A DNA stretch of 7,335 bases. Origin: Candidatus Iainarchaeum sp. (GTDB lineage Archaea; Iainarchaeota; Iainarchaeia; Iainarchaeales; DTGL01). The position numbers were made by a program, and so were the translations under genes. Positions 1 to 6,013 of this stretch are shown here, piece by piece (positions within the stretch are counted from its first letter, which is position 1; every line of letters begins with the position of its first letter). The stretch lies in NCBI GenBank assembly GCA_017608995.1, contig JAFCEU010000039.1, forward strand, positions 1 to 7,335. The letters are read 5' to 3'. Under the pieces are notes generated by a model that saw only the letters and a list, made by a program, of their open reading frames with translations, was not told where the DNA came from and did not search any database.

Positions 1-1
1 G

Positions 2-46
2 CCTCTGATGACCACCTTTGAGGTGGCTTGTAGTGCCAAGGCTTAG
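2..46 (+). CDS. C-terminal tail of upstream gene, possibly HicB-like antitoxin (partial)
   Basis: Frame 2 is open from the window edge to a TAG at 44-46 and reads PLMTTFEVACSAKA. It overlaps the start of the HicA toxin gene by 14 nt. In hicBA loci the antitoxin gene often lies directly upstream of the toxin and often ends in a short strand of the type xxEVxV, which FEVA weakly resembles. The identity is inferred from position only, because the diagnostic part lies outside the window. Frame 1 (ending ASDDHL at a TGA, 19-21) is an alternative end for the upstream gene. Confidence 0.25.
   Translation, partial: PLMTTFEVACSAKA
12..26 (+). promoter_or_regulatory. Hairpin enclosing the hicA Shine-Dalgarno site
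   Basis: CCACCT (12-17) and AGGTGG (21-26) are perfect reverse complements separated by a 3-nt TTG loop. The right arm AGGTGG is a near-ideal archaeal Shine-Dalgarno site, 6 nt before the GTG at 33. If folded in the mRNA, this stem would hide the toxin gene's ribosome-binding site. A ribosome translating the upstream frame, which ends at 21 or 46, would open it. The pairing is seen directly; the regulatory role is inferred. Confidence 0.45.
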
Positions 47-263
47 GAAGATTTCTGGCACAAAGGTCGTTAAGATTCTGTGTAACAGGCTCGGGTTCAA
101 AATAAGCGGTCGTTCAAGAAGCCACGTAAGATTATCAAAAGAAACTCCTTCCGGGAAAATTGGAACTGTTGTACCATTGCATAAGGAATTAAAAATAGGA
201 ACTTTAAAAGGTATTTTAAAGCTGGCTAAGGTTGACGAGGAAGAATTTGCAAAATATTTGTAG
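33..263 (+). CDS. hicA: HicA-family type II toxin (YcfA-like mRNA interferase)
   Basis: This 76-aa protein has the HicA double-stranded-RNA-binding-like fold signature. It opens with PRLRKISGTKVVKIL (residues 2-16), followed by LGF (20-22). The catalytic-type His31 sits in RSHVRLS, and the ending contains KELKIGTLKGILK (51-63). HicA proteins cleave mRNAs with one conserved His and are neutralised by HicB. The family usually has Gly-Ser-His; here the Gly is replaced by Arg29, while Ser30 and His31 remain. The GTG at 33 is preferred over the in-frame TTG at 18, because AGGTGG ends 6 nt upstream and HicA proteins normally begin MP.L..ISG. The gene overlaps the end of an upstream frame that may be hicB, and it converges on the phosphoesterase gene with a 17-nt gap. 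The family call is firm; toxic activity is inferred. Confidence 0.85.
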   Translation: MPRLRKISGTKVVKILCNRLGFKISGRSRSHVRLSKETPSGKIGTVVPLHKELKIGTLKGILKLAKVDEEEFAKYL

Positions 264-280
264 CTGGTTGTAATATAGCC

Positions 281-1009
281 TCAAGAATAAAGCTCTTTCA
301 GTTTCCCAAAATAATATACTTTATCCTCCACAAGCCAGCATTCAAATCCGCTCAAATCCTGCTGCAAGAATGGGCTCAGCAGTTTTTCTCTCAAAACATC
401 GCTGCCAATCGCAACAGCATTCATGCTCGGCATCACAATAAGCTTTTTTCTTCCGTATTTTCCCTTTAAGAAGCACTTATATAATTCAACTCTTTGCCCC
501 TCTCTCAACCCAACCGCGGCATGTTCATGCGCTATTATGAGCGTTTTAGCTTTCTTGAATTCTTTACTTCTACTTAGCTTGTGTCCATGCAAAATTAGAG
601 CGTTATATTCTGTTATGTATAATTCATCTAAAATTTCCAGCCCCTTTCTTTTCGCTAAAGGCCCCAAAATCGTATCATGGTTTCCTTTTATAAGCACTAT
701 TTCTTTCGCATACTTTTCAATGAAGTCGAGCATTTCAAGTACTTCGCGCCATTCCTGCTTACTTATCTCACCAAACTCATGCTTTAGGTCGCCGTTGATT
801 ATTACGCTTTTTGGTTTAGTTTCTTTAAGCATGTTCCGCAATCTTTTCTTTATATCGCGAAAATTTATACGCGGGATAAATACGCCCTGCTTATTGAGCA
901 TTTCTTCATAGCCCAAATGCAAATCAGCAACTATAAGCGCTTGCTTTTCTTCCAGGTAAAGCCCTAAGTCAGCTATTCCAATGTTTTCTGCTATATAATT
1001 TCTATTCAC
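281..1009 (-). CDS. COG1407 Mre11/SbcD-related calcineurin-like phosphoesterase (PdeM-like)
   Basis: This 242-aa protein carries the complete metal-binding set of the calcineurin-like phosphoesterase fold: D29-L-H31-LG, G73-D74, G109-N-H111-D112, H141-G-H143 and H161-E-H163. The ADLHLGYE start and the GDLKHEFG second motif are typical of COG1407, the archaeal SbcD-related family whose bacterial relative is the ligase-associated endonuclease PdeM. It probably binds two metal ions and cleaves phosphodiesters, perhaps in DNA; the substrate is not known from sequence. It is cotranscribed after lhr. Two GTG starts are possible. The one at 1009 is preferred because AGGTGA (1020-1015) lies 5 nt upstream; the GTG at 1018 would add three residues. 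Either way the start overlaps the lhr stop (8 or 17 nt), implying translational coupling. Full length, nothing broken. Confidence 0.85.
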   Translation of the reverse strand: MNRNYIAENIGIADLGLYLEEKQALIVADLHLGYEEMLNKQGVFIPRINFRDIKKRLRNMLKETKPKSVIINGDLKHEFGEISKQEWREVLEMLDFIEKYAKEIVLIKGNHDTILGPLAKRKGLEILDELYITEYNALILHGHKLSRSKEFKKAKTLIIAHEHAAVGLREGQRVELYKCFLKGKYGRKKLIVMPSMNAVAIGSDVLREKLLSPFLQQDLSGFECWLVEDKVYYFGKLKELYS

Positions 1010-3602
1010 TCTTTTCACCTATCTTCTCGAGCACCTTTGCGTGCATCCTCTTTATGAAATTTAAGCGATTATCAATTCTTATCAAATCTGAGCGGCCCAT
1101 TGCAAAGATGTTAAATGCGAAAGGGCTTGGATAAGGCAATCGAATCTTTTCCACCTTTATTTTTCCTTCGCGAAGCCATTCAATCACTTTGCGTGCGTTT
1201 TTTAGGTCCATGGAATCTTCCATTACTTCTCTGCGAGCTTCTCGCAATATGCAGAAATCTGGGTCAATGCGCTTAACAGCATTTATAAGCAAGCTTGAGC
1301 TTCTTTGCTGCTTTGCAACACTTTTTTCATAACCTTTGTACTGCCGCAGAATCATTAAGGCGCGAGTTGCACAATGCCTGAAGCGCCTTTTCAAAATTTC
1401 AGAGTCCTCTAAAGCTTGCTTAAGCACTACTTCAAGCTCACTTTTCTGCAATACGCTGAGCGCGTTTTCAACAGGCATCTTTCTATCTGAACTTAATATA
1501 AACCCATTGTCTGTTATGCTCACAGAAATGTCTGCGCTTGTTAGTTTCGACATCACCCAGGCTAGAGCTCTGCTCAACGCATCGTTTACTCTGCGCCCAT
1601 ACAATGTATGAAAAACAACATGATTGCCCTCCGCGTCCTTTATCTGCTCTACCAGAAGCAAGCCAGCATGAGGAATCTTTGCATAGCGATGCTGCTGATA
1701 AAAGTAATTGTAAATTGTTTCAGCAGTGAAACGATTGCAGTACACATAGCGCCGAATAAATTTTATTATTTCCTCCTTTTTCTTCCCGAGCTGAAACTTT
1801 TCTGCGAGCAACTTTCTGAAGCGCTGTATTTCGCAGGCCAGATCAAAGCTTAGAGGCAGCATTTCACTTACCCAGTTTGGAATCGTTGGTGGTCTTTTTT
1901 CCTCGGGTTTCACTTGTATTGTCATTCCGCGGGAGTACAAAAACATATACTTTTCGCCGCCAAGCGTAAACACATCACCTTTTCGCAACCTTTCCAAAAA
2001 AGCTTCATCTAAATAGCCGATAGTTTCTCTGCCAACCTTTACTTTTACCTTCGCTTCATCCGGAATTGTGCCAATATTTGTCATATATATTACGCGAGCG
2101 AATTTGCCTCTGCGCCCTATATACCCGGTTTCCGTATCATACCATATCTTACCATAAACATGCCTTGTTTCCAAGCTGCTGTATTCGCCTGCTAAGTAGC
2201 TGAGCACCTCATTGAAATCTTTTTTTGCTAAGCTCCTGTAGCAGTAGCTTTTCCTTATGAGTCGGAACAGCTCGCGCTCATGAATCTTTTCAGCAATTGC
2301 AATACCGTAAATGTGCTGAGCTAAAACATCCAAGCAGTTTGTTGGAATATGAATCCTATCAAGCTTTCTTTCCTTCGCGCATTTTGTAAGAATCGTGCAT
2401 TCAACCAGATCATCACGATCAAGCACAAGGATTCTGCCCCTTATTGTATCGTGCAATCTATGCCCCGATCTGCCAATGCGCTGCAACGCTCGCGAAATGC
2501 TTTTTGGCGAACCAAGCAATACTACAAGATCAATGTAGCCAATATCTATGCCAAGTTCAAGCGAAGTGCTGCACACAACTGCCCTTAGTTTTCCTTTTTT
2601 GAGACGCTCTTCAATGCTCAAGCGTTTTTCTCTGCTTACAGAAGAATGGTGCGCACCTATAATTCCTTCGTATCTGCCAGGGAAGCGATCCTTGAGGTGA
2701 TTTACTACGCGTTCAGTAGCTGAGCGTGTGTTTGTAAAAACAAGCGTTGTTTTGTGCTGCTGGATAAGCTCATCGAGCTTTGCATAAAGCTTTTCTTGAA
2801 TCTCTTCCTGCGTTGCATTAATCATATCTTTTATCGGACTCAAAACTACAATATCAAGAGCTTTAGCAAACTGCACATCAACAATCTTGCAGTCACGAAA
2901 CTCCTTTTCATTTTTAAGTCCTACAAGAAACCTGGCAATTTCTTCTATCGGGGCAATAGTTGCGCTAAGCCCAATTCTACACAAGCTTGGGTTCAAACGT
3001 TGCAGACGTTCCATCGAAAGCGAAAGATGAACGCCGCGCTTATTTTCAGCCAACGCATGAATTTCATCAACTATGAGCCACTTTGCTTCCTTCAAATGCT
3101 CTTTGAAGCGTGGAGCGTTCAGCAAAATAGCTATACTTTCAGGAGTGGTAATTAAAATATGCGGTGGTTTCTTTAGCATGCTTGCTCTTTTGCTTGTTGG
3201 TGTATCACCAGTGCGAACAGCAACGCGAATATTGATTTTCTTACCAAGCTTCTTGGCTTTTTCCTTTATTGCTCGCAACGGCTCGTTCAAATTGCGTTCA
3301 ATATCATTACTTAATGCACGCAAAGGACTTATATAGATACAATAAACTTTATCTTCAAGCCTGCCAATTTCGGATAATGTGATTAATTCGTTAAGTATTG
3401 CCGCAAATGCCGCAAGCGTTTTTCCAGTGCCTGTTGGTGCAGTAATAAGTGTATTTTGCATACTGTGTATGTTCAGTATTGCGTACCTTTGTGGCTCAGT
3501 AAATTTGCCAAAAGTTTCTTTAAACCAGTCTCTAAGCAAAGGATGCATGCTTGCAAAGATCTGTTCATCACTATACTTCTCCTTCTGGAATTCGATTGGC
3601 AT
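1002..3602 (-). CDS. lhr: Lhr-family ATP-dependent DNA/RNA helicase (SF2, archaeal type)
   Basis: This 866-aa protein is a complete archaeal Lhr. The first RecA domain has the Q-motif region FTEPQRYA (34-41), Walker A APTGTGKT (55-62), motif Ia SPLRAL, motif Ib TTPES (152-156), motif II VDEIH (178-182) and motif III SAT (213-215). The second has motif IV LVFTNTRSATERV, motif V STSLELGID (345-353) and motif VI QRIGRSGHR (374-382). A winged-helix section follows, then the DEAD-associated C-terminal domain with GRRVNDALSRAL, RRFRH and PSPFAFNI. Lhr proteins are 3'-5' translocases that unwind forked DNA and RNA:DNA hybrids and are linked to DNA repair. The ATG at 3602 has no Shine-Dalgarno but has an A-box 25-31 nt upstream, so a leaderless transcript is likely; Met19 is a possible internal start. 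The stop overlaps the start of the Mre11-like phosphoesterase gene, so the two are probably made together. Confidence 0.95.
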   Translation of the reverse strand: MPIEFQKEKYSDEQIFASMHPLLRDWFKETFGKFTEPQRYAILNIHSMQNTLITAPTGTGKTLAAFAAILNELITLSEIGRLEDKVYCIYISPLRALSNDIERNLNEPLRAIKEKAKKLGKKINIRVAVRTGDTPTSKRASMLKKPPHILITTPESIAILLNAPRFKEHLKEAKWLIVDEIHALAENKRGVHLSLSMERLQRLNPSLCRIGLSATIAPIEEIARFLVGLKNEKEFRDCKIVDVQFAKALDIVVLSPIKDMINATQEEIQEKLYAKLDELIQQHKTTLVFTNTRSATERVVNHLKDRFPGRYEGIIGAHHSSVSREKRLSIEERLKKGKLRAVVCSTSLELGIDIGYIDLVVLLGSPKSISRALQRIGRSGHRLHDTIRGRILVLDRDDLVECTILTKCAKERKLDRIHIPTNCLDVLAQHIYGIAIAEKIHERELFRLIRKSYCYRSLAKKDFNEVLSYLAGEYSSLETRHVYGKIWYDTETGYIGRRGKFARVIYMTNIGTIPDEAKVKVKVGRETIGYLDEAFLERLRKGDVFTLGGEKYMFLYSRGMTIQVKPEEKRPPTIPNWVSEMLPLSFDLACEIQRFRKLLAEKFQLGKKKEEIIKFIRRYVYCNRFTAETIYNYFYQQHRYAKIPHAGLLLVEQIKDAEGNHVVFHTLYGRRVNDALSRALAWVMSKLTSADISVSITDNGFILSSDRKMPVENALSVLQKSELEVVLKQALEDSEILKRRFRHCATRALMILRQYKGYEKSVAKQQRSSSLLINAVKRIDPDFCILREARREVMEDSMDLKNARKVIEWLREGKIKVEKIRLPYPSPFAFNIFAMGRSDLIRIDNRLNFIKRMHAKVLEKIGEKSE

Positions 3603-3626
3603 AGATTAATATAATAAAGAAATAAG

Positions 3627-3633
3627 ATTAAAA
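3627..3633 (-). promoter_or_regulatory. Candidate archaeal A-box (TATA) for lhr operon
   Basis: Read on the minus strand this is TTTTAAT, 25-31 nt before the lhr ATG, which has no Shine-Dalgarno. Archaeal A-boxes centre about 26 nt upstream of the transcription start, so transcription would begin at or next to the start codon. A second AT-rich candidate, TTTATTATAT, lies closer to the ATG and fits less well. AT-rich DNA makes such matches common by chance. Confidence 0.4.
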
Positions 3634-3682
3634 GAGTGAATTCATGCCTTGCAAAACCGTAAGTTTTTACTCAACATTCAAA

Positions 3683-3690
3683 TTTTAAAA
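3683..3690 (+). promoter_or_regulatory. Candidate archaeal A-box (TATA) for the radical SAM gene
   Basis: TTTTAAAA lies 23-30 nt before the ATG at 3713. No Shine-Dalgarno precedes that ATG; the leader is T-rich. Box type and distance mirror those of the divergent lhr gene, which supports leaderless transcription from both sides of this 110-nt region. Confidence 0.45.
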
Positions 3691-3712
3691 AAATTGAAAT
3701 ATTGTTTTTTTG

Positions 3713-4612
3713 ATGGTTGAGGGATTAGAGCGCTATGAAGCAATTTTGCAAGGAAAAGTAAGGCCGCGATACTTAGAAGCAAAAGTGTCTGGGCTGCTTG
3801 AAGAAAAAGTAAAAGAAGCTGAACGAATTTTACTTTCCTGCGAATTTTGCGAACGCAAATGCAAAGTAAACAGAGTTGCTGGCGAAAAAGGATTCTGTAA
3901 ATGCGATGATAAAGCAAGGGTTTTTGGCGCTTTTGCGCATTTTGGCGAGGAGCCAGAGCTTGTGCCTTCAGCAACAATTTTCTTTGCAGGATGCACAATG
4001 CGTTGTGTTTATTGCCAGAACGCTCCGGAAAGCGTCACTCCCGCTTTGGGAAGCTACTGGAGTGAGCAGGAAATCGCAGAATGGATTGAGCTTATGTATA
4101 AAAGAGGTTGTAAAAATGTGAATTTTGTTGGTGGCGATCCAACACCATATACTTACAACATTTTCAAAGCACTTTCTTATTGCAATGCTCCTTTGCCCGT
4201 TGTTTGGAACTCAAACGCATACTACAGCGAAAAAACCGCAAAGCTCTTGCAAGGATTGGTTGATGTCTATTTGTTGGATTTCCGGTATTTTAACGATGAG
4301 TGTGCTTTAAAATATAGTTCCGCACCGAATTATGTGCAAGCTGCTAAACGAAACTTTTTATTGGCCACAGAGGATGCAGAGCTAATAGTACGCATACTTG
4401 TGATGCCATCACACATAGAATGCTGCACAAAGCCGATACTTCGTTGGCTTGCAGAAAATTTGGGTAAGAATGTGCGCGTAAATATAATGGACCAATATTG
4501 GCCAGCATTCAACTCTCACAAGTTTCCTGAAATGAATAGAAGGCTCAGCCATGAAGAATTTGCAAGCGTTTTGGATTATGCAAAGGAAATTGGGCTTAAT
4601 AATTTAGTATAA
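3713..4612 (+). CDS. PflX-like radical SAM protein (COG1313 family)
   Basis: This 299-aa protein binds the radical-SAM [4Fe-4S] cluster through C94-x3-C98-x2-C101 (GCTMRCVYCQN). The GGDP motif (140-143) matches the SAM-binding GGE strand. An N-terminal Cys set, C43-x2-C46-x3-C50 with C62 and C64, has the pattern CxxCxRxC...NR..GE.GFC seen in COG1313 (PflX), and FGEEPEL, DFRYFND, YSSAPNY and MDQYWP also match that family. The N-terminal cysteines could hold a second cluster or zinc. These proteins resemble pyruvate formate-lyase activases, but their substrate is unknown and no glycyl-radical enzyme is encoded here. The ATG at 3713 is chosen over the TTG just before it. The gene is monocistronic, divergent from lhr and convergent with the HD gene (3-nt gap). 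Confidence 0.88.
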   Translation: MVEGLERYEAILQGKVRPRYLEAKVSGLLEEKVKEAERILLSCEFCERKCKVNRVAGEKGFCKCDDKARVFGAFAHFGEEPELVPSATIFFAGCTMRCVYCQNAPESVTPALGSYWSEQEIAEWIELMYKRGCKNVNFVGGDPTPYTYNIFKALSYCNAPLPVVWNSNAYYSEKTAKLLQGLVDVYLLDFRYFNDECALKYSSAPNYVQAAKRNFLLATEDAELIVRILVMPSHIECCTKPILRWLAENLGKNVRVNIMDQYWPAFNSHKFPEMNRRLSHEEFASVLDYAKEIGLNNLV

Positions 4613-4615
4613 CAG

Positions 4616-5299
4616 CTAAGCCTTTCCTTCAGTTTCTTTCTTCAGCCTTTCAAAAAATTCTTCCATAAATCGCATTCTCTCTTTAGCTATCTCTTTCGCT
4701 TTTTCAGTATAGAGCTTTTCTGGAATGTGCCTAAGTTTGGTTTCAAACTCTATGTTTGCTGAATGCTTAGACTTATCTTTAATCTTTCCATTTGATTTTG
4801 CACCAGCCAGATTTTCCTTTATATACTTTTTTAATGGAACCTTAGAATAAATCTGCGCTTTGTTTTCACCCTGCCAACAAAAGCTTCTGGCAACCCCGAT
4901 TGCACCAATAGAATCAAGCTTATCCGCATCGAACAGAATCTTGGCCTCTATTGTTTCTGGTTTATTTGTGCCACGATACCTATGAGAAACTATGCAGTGT
5001 TTAATATTACTAATTTTACTTTTATCAAAACCAAGCCTTCTTAAAATTTTTTCAGCTCTCTCAGCGCCAAGAATGGCATGATCCACCTTGCCCGAGCTGT
5101 TCAGATCTTCTTCTTTTCTTGCAATATCGTGCAACAATGCAGCTATTTTTAAAACTTCCAAATCCACGTTGTTTTCATGTTTTGCGATAGTAATACACAA
5201 ATTGTAAACCCGCATTATATGAGAAAAATCGTGAGAAGGCGGTAGACCTTGCACTTCTTTTTCCACAATCTTTTTTATTTTTTCATATTTTTCTTCCAT
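4616..5299 (-). CDS. HD-domain phosphohydrolase (COG1418/YedJ-YpgQ-like)
   Basis: This 227-aa protein is an HD-superfamily hydrolase. The visible metal ligands are H23 and H27 (HDFSH), H57-D58 (LLHDIAR) and a distal Asp in FDADKLDSIGAIG (D124/D126). H74 (DHAILGA), H101 and H106 (KHCIVSHRYRG) are further conserved positions. The C-terminus, with KLYTEKAKEIAKERMRFMEEF, is typical of the YedJ/YpgQ branch, whose members hydrolyse nucleotides or related phosphate esters; the substrate here is unknown. It is the last gene of a three-gene operon. The AGGTGG Shine-Dalgarno (5310-5305) is 5 nt before the ATG and runs into the stop codon of the preceding phosphoesterase, so translation is probably coupled. 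No transmembrane or signal segment is seen, so it is cytoplasmic. Full length. Confidence 0.85.
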   Translation of the reverse strand: MEEKYEKIKKIVEKEVQGLPPSHDFSHIMRVYNLCITIAKHENNVDLEVLKIAALLHDIARKEEDLNSSGKVDHAILGAERAEKILRRLGFDKSKISNIKHCIVSHRYRGTNKPETIEAKILFDADKLDSIGAIGVARSFCWQGENKAQIYSKVPLKKYIKENLAGAKSNGKIKDKSKHSANIEFETKLRHIPEKLYTEKAKEIAKERMRFMEEFFERLKKETEGKA

Positions 5300-5308
5300 C
5301 TAAACCAC

Positions 5309-6010
5309 CTACCTTCCTTCTTTCAATCTCTCAGCGATAAACTCAGGTAAGCCAGCCTGCTTTATCTTCTTAGCAGCCTTTTCAACCTCATATTCAACAC
5401 GCCTTATTTCCAATGTTTTTTCTTCGAAATCGAGTATTGCATAGCCAGCTTTAGGATTTCTATCGCGTGGCTGTCCAACAGCAGGCAAACTAACAACAGT
5501 GCGCTTCCTGTCTAATTCGATTATTGTTTCGTCCCCTGCAATAGGCTCCAAGTGTCCTTTTTCCTCCACTTTAAATGGTTTATGTGTATGACCGCAAAGC
5601 ACCAAATCCTCGGCAACTTTTTCCAAGGCAATTTTCGCTTTTTCTTCATCCATATATTCTTCAATAGGGCTTGCAGGCGTCCCATGTATTGCAAGAACCC
5701 ATTCACAGGAAAAGAATACAGGCAGTTCCGCTAAAAATTTTTTATTTTCCAGCAACAACTGCTTTTTTGTCCATTCAACGCATTGCTTAGCTAAGGAATT
5801 GAACCATTCCAAACTTAACTGTTCTGTGCAAGCAGCATCGTGGTTGCCCATTAAACAAATAGCATCTTTTTTCCTCAACAATTCTATACATTCATTTGGG
5901 TTTGCACCATAGCCGACAATATCTTTAAACCCAAAATCTTCAGCGCTATCAAAGCACGCGAGCAGTGCTTCCAAATTTGAATGTACATCGCTGATAACAA
6001 GGTACCTCAT
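5309..6010 (-). CDS. MJ0912-type calcineurin-like phosphoesterase with a shortened GD-motif strand
   Basis: This 233-aa protein is a metallophosphoesterase of the Metallophos_2/MJ0912 type. Visible motifs are D8-V-H10, G55-N-H57-D58, H109-GTP, CGH141-T-H143 and the family-typical SLPAVGQPRDRNPKAGYAIL (174-193). Relatives hydrolyse small phosphodiesters or phosphomonoesters with two metals; the substrate is unknown here. The second motif is unusual. The family normally reads roughly G-x-D-x-V-x-C-L-G-D-hydrophobic-VGYG, but here residues 27-34 are GFKDIVGY, about six residues shorter, with Lys29 in place of the Gly before Asp30. The bridging Asp seems kept but its beta strand is cut. The start is the ATG at 6010, preceded by GAGGT (6021-6017) with 6-nt spacing, overlapping the upstream stop. 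It is the middle gene of the operon. Confidence 0.85.
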   Translation of the reverse strand: MRYLVISDVHSNLEALLACFDSAEDFGFKDIVGYGANPNECIELLRKKDAICLMGNHDAACTEQLSLEWFNSLAKQCVEWTKKQLLLENKKFLAELPVFFSCEWVLAIHGTPASPIEEYMDEEKAKIALEKVAEDLVLCGHTHKPFKVEEKGHLEPIAGDETIIELDRKRTVVSLPAVGQPRDRNPKAGYAILDFEEKTLEIRRVEYEVEKAAKKIKQAGLPEFIAERLKEGR

Positions 6011-6013
6011 TCT

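Noticed and set aside
264..280. Possible transcription terminator between convergent hicA and phosphoesterase genes
   Set aside because: The 17-nt gap has no T-run or stem worth calling.
423..911. 162-codon open frame on the + strand
   Set aside because: It lies fully antisense to the phosphoesterase, whose five metal motifs are intact on the other strand. Its translation is a low-complexity Ser/Phe/Leu-rich shadow.
3644..3688. Mini-ORF MPCKTVSFYSTFKF in the divergent intergenic region
   Set aside because: It has only 14 codons and no Shine-Dalgarno, and its stop falls inside the candidate A-box of the radical SAM gene.
3679..3696. Imperfect AT hairpin CAAATTTTAAAAAAATTG as terminator or operator
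   Set aside because: The stem is short, bulged and purely AT apart from one pair, and it coincides with the A-box. It is expected by chance in AT-rich DNA.
3678..3998. Minus-strand open frames opposite the start of the radical SAM gene
   Set aside because: They are antisense to the Cys-rich motifs of COG1313 and resemble no family.
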